Part shown: positions 33,089 through 37,006 of the stretch, in pieces
Position numbering within the stretch: the stretch's first letter is position 1
How the letters are laid out: the number at the start of each line of letters is the position of its first letter
Origin: Prevotella sp.
GTDB lineage: Bacteria > Bacteroidota > Bacteroidia > Bacteroidales > Bacteroidaceae
Direction: 5' to 3'
DNA length: 37,006 nt
Assembly: GCA_022769285.1 (NCBI GenBank)
Contig: JALEKD010000044.1
Coordinates: 1-37,006 of the forward strand
Position numbers and translations under genes: made by a program
The notes under the pieces: generated by a model
Databases searched by the model: none
Seen by the model: the letters and a program-made list of their open reading frames with translations, nothing else
What the model was told of the DNA's origin: nothing

Positions 33089-34435
33089 ATGATAGGAAAA
33101 GACTATACACAAGGTAACATCTGGCGCAACATAACGGACTTTGCGATGCCCTACATGCTGGCTTACTTCCTGCAGATGCTGTACGGACTGACCGACCTGT
33201 TCGTGATAGGCCGGTACTGCGACGTGAGCAGCATCACGGCGGTGTCTATCGGTGCCCAGGTCATGCACTTGGTCACAGTGGTCATCATCGGCCTGGCCAT
33301 GGGTACCACGGTGCTCACCGCAAGGGCCGTGGGCTCGCACGACACTACCCGGGCAGCCTCGGTAATAGGCAACACGGTAACGCTGTTTGCCCTGCTGACC
33401 GTGCTGACGACCGGCGCACTGCTTTGGGGGCGCAATGCCATCGTCAGCCTGATGGACACCCCACCCGAGGCCGTCGACGGCACGGCCCAGTACCTCACGG
33501 TGTGCTTCGCGGGTATCCCTTTCATCATGGCATACAATGTCATAGCCTCTATCTTCCGGGGATTGGGCGACTCCACACGGCCTATGTACTTTGTGGCCGT
33601 GGCCTGCGTGGTTAACATAGCGCTCGACTTCCTCTTCATCGGCTACATGGGGGTGGGGCCTATCGGCGCGGCCCTTGGCACCACGCTCTCGCAGATGGCC
33701 AGCGTATTAGTGTCGCTCGTGGTGATACGCCGCCAGCGCGCCATGTTGCACATTACGGGACGCGACCTGCGCTTACAGCGGCGGGTCATTGCCCGTATCT
33801 TCAACATAGGCGTGCCAGTGGCCCTGCAGGACGGCTTCATCCAGGTGGCCTTTATCGTCATCACCGTGATAGCCAACGGGCGAGGGCTGATAGATGCCGC
33901 GGCCGTGGGAATAGTCGAGAAATTTATCGGACTGGTATTCATCGTGCCGTCGGCCATGCTGGCTACCGTGTCGGCCTTGGCTGCCCAGAGCATAGGGGCA
34001 GGCGACAGCCTACGGGCAAGACAGGTGATGTGGCGCGCCATGGCCATATCGGTGGGCTATGGCGTGGTGATGGCCTTAGTGCTACAGATTACACCACGGT
34101 GGGCCGTAAGCCTGTTTACCACCGACCCTGCCGTGCTGACCCAGGGAGCCGACTATCTGCGCGGGTATGCCTGGGACTGCATATTCGCCGGTGCCCACTT
34201 CTGCTTCAGCGGTTTCTTTACAGCCTGTGGCTACTCACTCATCTCCTTTGGCCACAACATGCTTTCCATCTCATTGGCCCGCATCCCGCTGGCATACCTT
34301 TCATCGGTCTATTATCCCACCACGCTGTTTCCGATGGGCATTTCTACCTGCATAGGGTCCATCCTGTCGTGCCTTATCTGCATCGTGGCCTATCGGTGGA
34401 TGGTGCACCACCAGCGATTTGGGCTGGTGGCATAG
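33089..34435 (+). CDS. MATE-family efflux transporter
   Basis: An inner-membrane multidrug/toxin extrusion transporter, 448 aa with about 12 membrane segments in two similar halves. MATE features are seen in PYMLAYFLQMLYGLTDLFVIG, MGTTVLTARAVGSHD and the matching second-half region FIQVAFIVITVIANGRG. It belongs to the NorM/DinF-like group. The substrate is unknown. It is separated from rhaD by a strong terminator and has no clear operon partner. The start at 33089 is the first ATG that gives the usual short cytoplasmic N-terminus. Confidence 0.93.
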   Translation: MIGKDYTQGNIWRNITDFAMPYMLAYFLQMLYGLTDLFVIGRYCDVSSITAVSIGAQVMHLVTVVIIGLAMGTTVLTARAVGSHDTTRAASVIGNTVTLFALLTVLTTGALLWGRNAIVSLMDTPPEAVDGTAQYLTVCFAGIPFIMAYNVIASIFRGLGDSTRPMYFVAVACVVNIALDFLFIGYMGVGPIGAALGTTLSQMASVLVSLVVIRRQRAMLHITGRDLRLQRRVIARIFNIGVPVALQDGFIQVAFIVITVIANGRGLIDAAAVGIVEKFIGLVFIVPSAMLATVSALAAQSIGAGDSLRARQVMWRAMAISVGYGVVMALVLQITPRWAVSLFTTDPAVLTQGADYLRGYAWDCIFAGAHFCFSGFFTACGYSLISFGHNMLSISLARIPLAYLSSVYYPTTLFPMGISTCIGSILSCLICIVAYRWMVHHQRFGLVA

Positions 34436-34578
34436 CCCATAGCACACACGCCTAAACGGCCGACCACAGGCCCTTTACAGGAAGCGCCCAGAGGCCCACG
34501 GCCGGCCATCGGGAGAGGAAAAAGTGACACACTTTGTAAAAAAAACGCCGTTGTGTCTATATTTTTTGAGATTTTTTC

Positions 34579-34761
34579 TATCTTTGCAACTGACAGGAGG
34601 CACCTCAGCAGTTCTAACAAGTTTGATTGCCTCCGGTTTGCACTGCCTTTGCAGATGCCAGGAGGCTCGCCGGACAGGCTCCGAGGGGGCTTCTGGCTAT
34701 CATTTCTTAATCTGCGGCCACCCGCACAGGGTGGCCGAGTATCTGACAACGACTAACGAGC
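34579..34761 (+). promoter_or_regulatory. Promoter and structured leader of the LytTR-FHA-SUMF1 operon
   Basis: TATCTTTG (34579-34586) followed by C is the -7 element. The ~170-nt leader has three complementary blocks, GGAGGC (34596-34601), GCCTCC (34629-34634) and GGAGGC (34661-34666). The central block can pair with either the first or the third, giving mutually exclusive hairpins. A third, strong hairpin CGGCCACCC / GGGTGGCCG (34715-34737) ends 24 nt before the ATG. This layout would allow attenuation or RNA-based control, but no known riboswitch is recognised. Confidence 0.5.
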
Positions 34762-35130
34762 ATGAAGCAAATCGTATTCAACCGCCGCAACGAGCTACTG
34801 CGTGTGCCCCTCACGCGGGCCATGTTTTATGAGTCTTTCGGCAACTACTGCTACGGCGTGTTTGCCAACAAGCAGAAAGTAATGCTGCCCGTGGGACTGG
34901 CCGAGGTGGAGCGTCTCATCCAGGTGAAGCCCGAGGCCGACCAGCCCACCTTTATCCGCATCGGCAAGCGCTACATTGTGAACGCCGACATGATTGTACA
35001 GGTCAACATGAGCAGCCAGCGGCTCATCCTCTCCGACTTTGACCACCCCGACCACTTTGCCCTGCCCATCTCTAAGGATGCCCTCAGGGCCATTAAGCAA
35101 CTATACGAACAACAGATGATATGGAAATAG
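34762..35130 (+). CDS. Stand-alone LytTR DNA-binding domain protein
   Basis: A 122-aa protein made almost only of a LytTR domain, a beta-rich DNA-binding fold normally fused to a response-regulator receiver. Here there is no receiver or membrane part. Fitting features are NRRNELLRVPLTRAMFYESF, the RIGKRYIVNADMIVQVN block, which corresponds to the conserved RxHRSxIVN region of LytTR, and ISKDALRAIKQ at the end. The stop overlaps the FHA gene by 10 bp, so the two are coupled. It may be an autogenous regulator of the operon acting on the leader region; that is inference. Confidence 0.85.
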   Translation: MKQIVFNRRNELLRVPLTRAMFYESFGNYCYGVFANKQKVMLPVGLAEVERLIQVKPEADQPTFIRIGKRYIVNADMIVQVNMSSQRLILSDFDHPDHFALPISKDALRAIKQLYEQQMIWK

Positions 35131-35732
35131 GACAGACCATCACTATAGGACGCATGGGGCAGCAGCCCATGCACATAGCCGACACCACCGTAGACCCCGA
35201 GCACGCCCGACTGCGCCGCACGGGTACCGGCACGTACCAGATAGAAGATCTGGACTCGGCCAAGGGGGTCTTTGTCTTCGGCATGCGCGTGGTGCGCAAG
35301 ACCATCAAGGGCGACACGCCCATCTTCTTAGGTCAGTACAAGACGTCGGTACGACAGCTGCTCACCGACCGGTCGTCGGTAGACCTGCAGCAGGTGTGGG
35401 CCCACTACGAGCACGAGAAAGTAAAGTGGGACCGATACTCGATGCTGGTCAACTCGATACGTATGCTCACCCCCATCATCACCATGCTGCTGACCCAGAC
35501 CGTGGGCCAGAACTGGATGGTGTCTGTCGTAGTATTAGTGGTGGTCATGGTGGTGGCCATCGTGGCTGGTGAGAAAGTGCTGGAGAAGAAGACGCTGGCC
35601 ATGGCCGAGCTCAACACACGTATGCAGACCGACTACGTGTGCCCCCACTGCCACCGTTTCTTAGGGCTGGTGCCCTACGCCGTGCTACGCAGTCGCCACT
35701 ACTGCCCCAGCTGTGGCGTGCCCATCCAGTGA
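35121..35732 (+). CDS. FHA domain - transmembrane - zinc ribbon protein
   Basis: A 203-aa protein with three parts. An N-terminal FHA-like domain (about 1-80) shows ITIGR, DPEHARLRR and IEDLDSAKGVFVFG. A hydrophobic segment follows (about 115-150: MLTPIITMLLTQTVG and VVVLVVVMVVAIVAG). A C-terminal zinc ribbon has CPHC and CPSC knuckles about 20 residues apart. FHA domains normally bind phosphothreonine. Here the usual SxxH Ser is Asp and the NG pair before the last strands is KG, so phosphopeptide binding may be altered. The gene overlaps the LytTR gene and is followed 23 bp later by a SUMF1 gene. Membrane orientation is not certain. Confidence 0.85.
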   Translation: MEIGQTITIGRMGQQPMHIADTTVDPEHARLRRTGTGTYQIEDLDSAKGVFVFGMRVVRKTIKGDTPIFLGQYKTSVRQLLTDRSSVDLQQVWAHYEHEKVKWDRYSMLVNSIRMLTPIITMLLTQTVGQNWMVSVVVLVVVMVVAIVAGEKVLEKKTLAMAELNTRMQTDYVCPHCHRFLGLVPYAVLRSRHYCPSCGVPIQ

Positions 35733-35752
35733 TACACCTTAATTATATATAG
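35733..35752 (+). promoter_or_regulatory. AT-rich motif before the first SUMF1 gene
   Basis: TACACCTTAATTATATATAG directly precedes the start at 35756. Nearly the same sequence (36659-36680) precedes the second SUMF1 gene. It may help ribosome access in a host without Shine-Dalgarno use. Confidence 0.35.
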
Positions 35753-35755
35753 TAT

Positions 35756-36595
35756 ATGCGCAACCTCATCATAGCCCTACTCATGGCCCTGCCACTATCG
35801 GCCACGGCACAGGGCATCATCCGCCACGACACCCCAAAGCCCCAAAGACAGCAGACGACCAAAAAGCCGGCGGCCAAACAGGCTGCCAAACCGGCCCCTA
35901 AGGCTGCTGACCCTATAAAGAAGCTATACAGCGACATGGTCTATGTAGAGGGAGGCACCTTCACCATGGGAGCCAAGGCCGATGAGAACTATTGGGACGT
36001 AGAGCATGCCTGGCCAGCCCACCAGGTCACGGTGAGCGGTTTCTACCTATGCAGGTACGAGACCACACAGGCTCTCTGGCAGAAGGTGATGGGCAAGAAC
36101 CCCTCGGAATGCCGTGGCGCCAACCACCCGGTCGAGAGTGTATCGTGGAACGACATACAGAACTTTATCCGCAAGCTCAACGCGCTTACAGGCAAGCACT
36201 ACCGTCTGCCCACAGAGGCCGAATGGGAGTGGGCCGCCCGCGGGGGCAAGCGCAGCCAGGGCTACCGATACAGCGGCAGCAACAACATAGACGAGGTGGC
36301 ATGGTACAAGAGGAACACCCATGACCGCCACATGCCTGTGGGCACCAAGCGGCCTAACGAGCTGGGCCTATACGACATGTCGGGCAATGTTTATGAGTTT
36401 TGTGGCGATGGCTACGCGCCCTATACGGCCGATGTCCAGAACAACCCATGCCCCGCAGCCGCCGATGGCGACCACCCCATGCGCGGTGGCAGCTTTGTGG
36501 CCGACGAAGCCAGATGCCGGTGCAGCTACCGCTCCGGCCAGTCGCCTACTTACAGTCACATCCACTTTGGTTTCCGTCTGGCGCTGTCACAATAG
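35756..36595 (+). CDS. Secreted SUMF1/FGE-sulfatase domain protein
   Basis: A 279-aa exported protein with a signal peptide (MRNLIIALLMALPLSATAQG), a Lys/Pro/Ala-rich linker (about 25-55) and a formylglycine-generating-enzyme-like fold (about 60-279). Typical pieces are YVEGGTFTMG, YETTQALWQKVMG, HPVESVSWNDIQNFIRKLN, YRLPTEAEWEWAARGG, LYDMSGNVYEFCGD, MRGGSFVADEARCRCSYRS and HFGFRLAL. The family includes true FGE enzymes and many non-catalytic relatives such as GldJ and GldK of the type 9 secretion and gliding systems. No adjacent sulfatase is present, so a structural or signalling role is as likely as formylglycine formation. A close paralogue follows. Confidence 0.9.
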   Translation: MRNLIIALLMALPLSATAQGIIRHDTPKPQRQQTTKKPAAKQAAKPAPKAADPIKKLYSDMVYVEGGTFTMGAKADENYWDVEHAWPAHQVTVSGFYLCRYETTQALWQKVMGKNPSECRGANHPVESVSWNDIQNFIRKLNALTGKHYRLPTEAEWEWAARGGKRSQGYRYSGSNNIDEVAWYKRNTHDRHMPVGTKRPNELGLYDMSGNVYEFCGDGYAPYTADVQNNPCPAAADGDHPMRGGSFVADEARCRCSYRSGQSPTYSHIHFGFRLALSQ

Positions 36596-36658
36596 CCAGC
36601 CCGGCCAGAGCAGGAAAGCCCTTGCCACCATGTATGGCCACTGCGCCCCACCCAGTAA

Positions 36659-36680
36659 TACACCTTATTATATATATAAC
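36659..36680 (+). promoter_or_regulatory. AT-rich motif before the second SUMF1 gene
   Basis: TACACCTTATTATATATATA followed by AC, almost identical to the motif before the first SUMF1 gene; the shared leader suggests tandem duplication including upstream DNA. Confidence 0.35.
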
Positions 36681-36691
36681 ACTTATAATAT

Positions 36692-37006
36692 ATGCGCAAC
36701 ATTATCATCTGCCTGCTCATGGGTCTGTCCCTGTCGGCCATGGGGCAAGGTATCATCAAGCATGACACCAGGGCAATCGTCAAGTCCAAGGGCGCACAGT
36801 CCAAGAAGTCTACGGGCGCGCCCCAGAATCCAGTAGCCAAACTGCTAAAGGACATGGTGCACGTACAGGGCGGCACCTACACTATGGGAGCCACTGCCGA
36901 GCAGGGCAGCGATGCCTACGAATGGGAATATCCTACCCACAGAGTAACGGTGAGCAGCTTCTACATCTGCAAATATGAGGTAACGCAAGCCCTATGGAAA
37001 GCTATA
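36692..37006 (+). CDS. SUMF1-domain paralogue, cut by window end
   Basis: The first 105 codons of a second SUMF1 protein. It starts MRNIIICLLMGLSLSAMGQG, a signal peptide nearly the same as that of the gene before, followed by a Lys/Ser-rich linker and the beginning of the FGE-like domain (VHVQGGTYTMGATAEQ, RVTVSSFYICKYEVTQALWK). The two genes are 96 bp apart and share the AT motif and the first residues, which indicates tandem duplication. The 3' part lies outside the window, so length and integrity are unknown. Confidence 0.9.
   Translation, partial: MRNIIICLLMGLSLSAMGQGIIKHDTRAIVKSKGAQSKKSTGAPQNPVAKLLKDMVHVQGGTYTMGATAEQGSDAYEWEYPTHRVTVSSFYICKYEVTQALWKAI

Overview
The window comes from a Bacteroidales chromosome, most likely Prevotellaceae or a close relative. 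The evidence is: many promoters carrying the Bacteroidetes sigma factor -7 element TAnnTTTG; almost no Shine-Dalgarno sites; a GldH lipoprotein; the holB-ricT-gldH and purH-mreBCD-mrdA-rodA gene orders; a Bacteroides-type rhamnose locus; and a type II-C Cas9 with 47-bp repeats. Assignment below order is inference.

Layout. Positions 1-119 (minus) look like the promoter and leader of an rRNA operon whose 16S gene lies off the left edge. Positions 541-11134 hold a complete type II-C CRISPR-Cas locus and its margin: a tracrRNA on the minus strand, cas9-cas1-cas2 on the plus strand, and an array of 37 near-identical 47-bp repeats with 36 spacers of 28-30 nt. A 38th, degenerate repeat lies 723 bp beyond the last regular one. 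Between them are three small minus-strand genes, the last of which runs into the array and stops inside a repeat. Positions 10412-12180 are an accessory patch with a candidate structured RNA, two tRNA T-arm-like elements and two small orphan ORFs.

Positions 12358-15209 encode a DNA polymerase III delta-prime-like protein, RicT and GldH. Positions 15337-21722 (minus) carry the cell-shape genes purH(N)-mreB-mreC-mreD-mrdA-rodA. Positions 21838-26174 (minus) hold a secreted GH31 glycosidase and a His-rich CobW/G3E GTPase. Positions 26445-32932 form a split L-rhamnose catabolism locus (rhaB-rhaA, then an AraC regulator and rhaD) interrupted by two secreted esterases on the minus strand. A MATE transporter follows. 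The right end (34762-37006) is a LytTR-FHA-SUMF1-SUMF1 cluster with a long structured leader; the last gene is cut by the window end.

Main observation: read on the minus strand, every CRISPR repeat contains a complete Bacteroidetes promoter, TTG-N19-TACCTTTG. Transcription would start about 10 nt before each spacer, so each crRNA could be made from its own promoter, as is known for Neisseria and Campylobacter II-C systems. The tracrRNA is also predicted to start right at its anti-repeat. The degenerate terminal repeat keeps both promoter boxes and has mutations only in the tracrRNA-pairing half. It sits directly upstream of the small-gene operon, whose first gene has an unusually strong Shine-Dalgarno site. 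This suggests that a CRISPR repeat has become, or remained, the promoter of a foreign small-gene operon at the array end.
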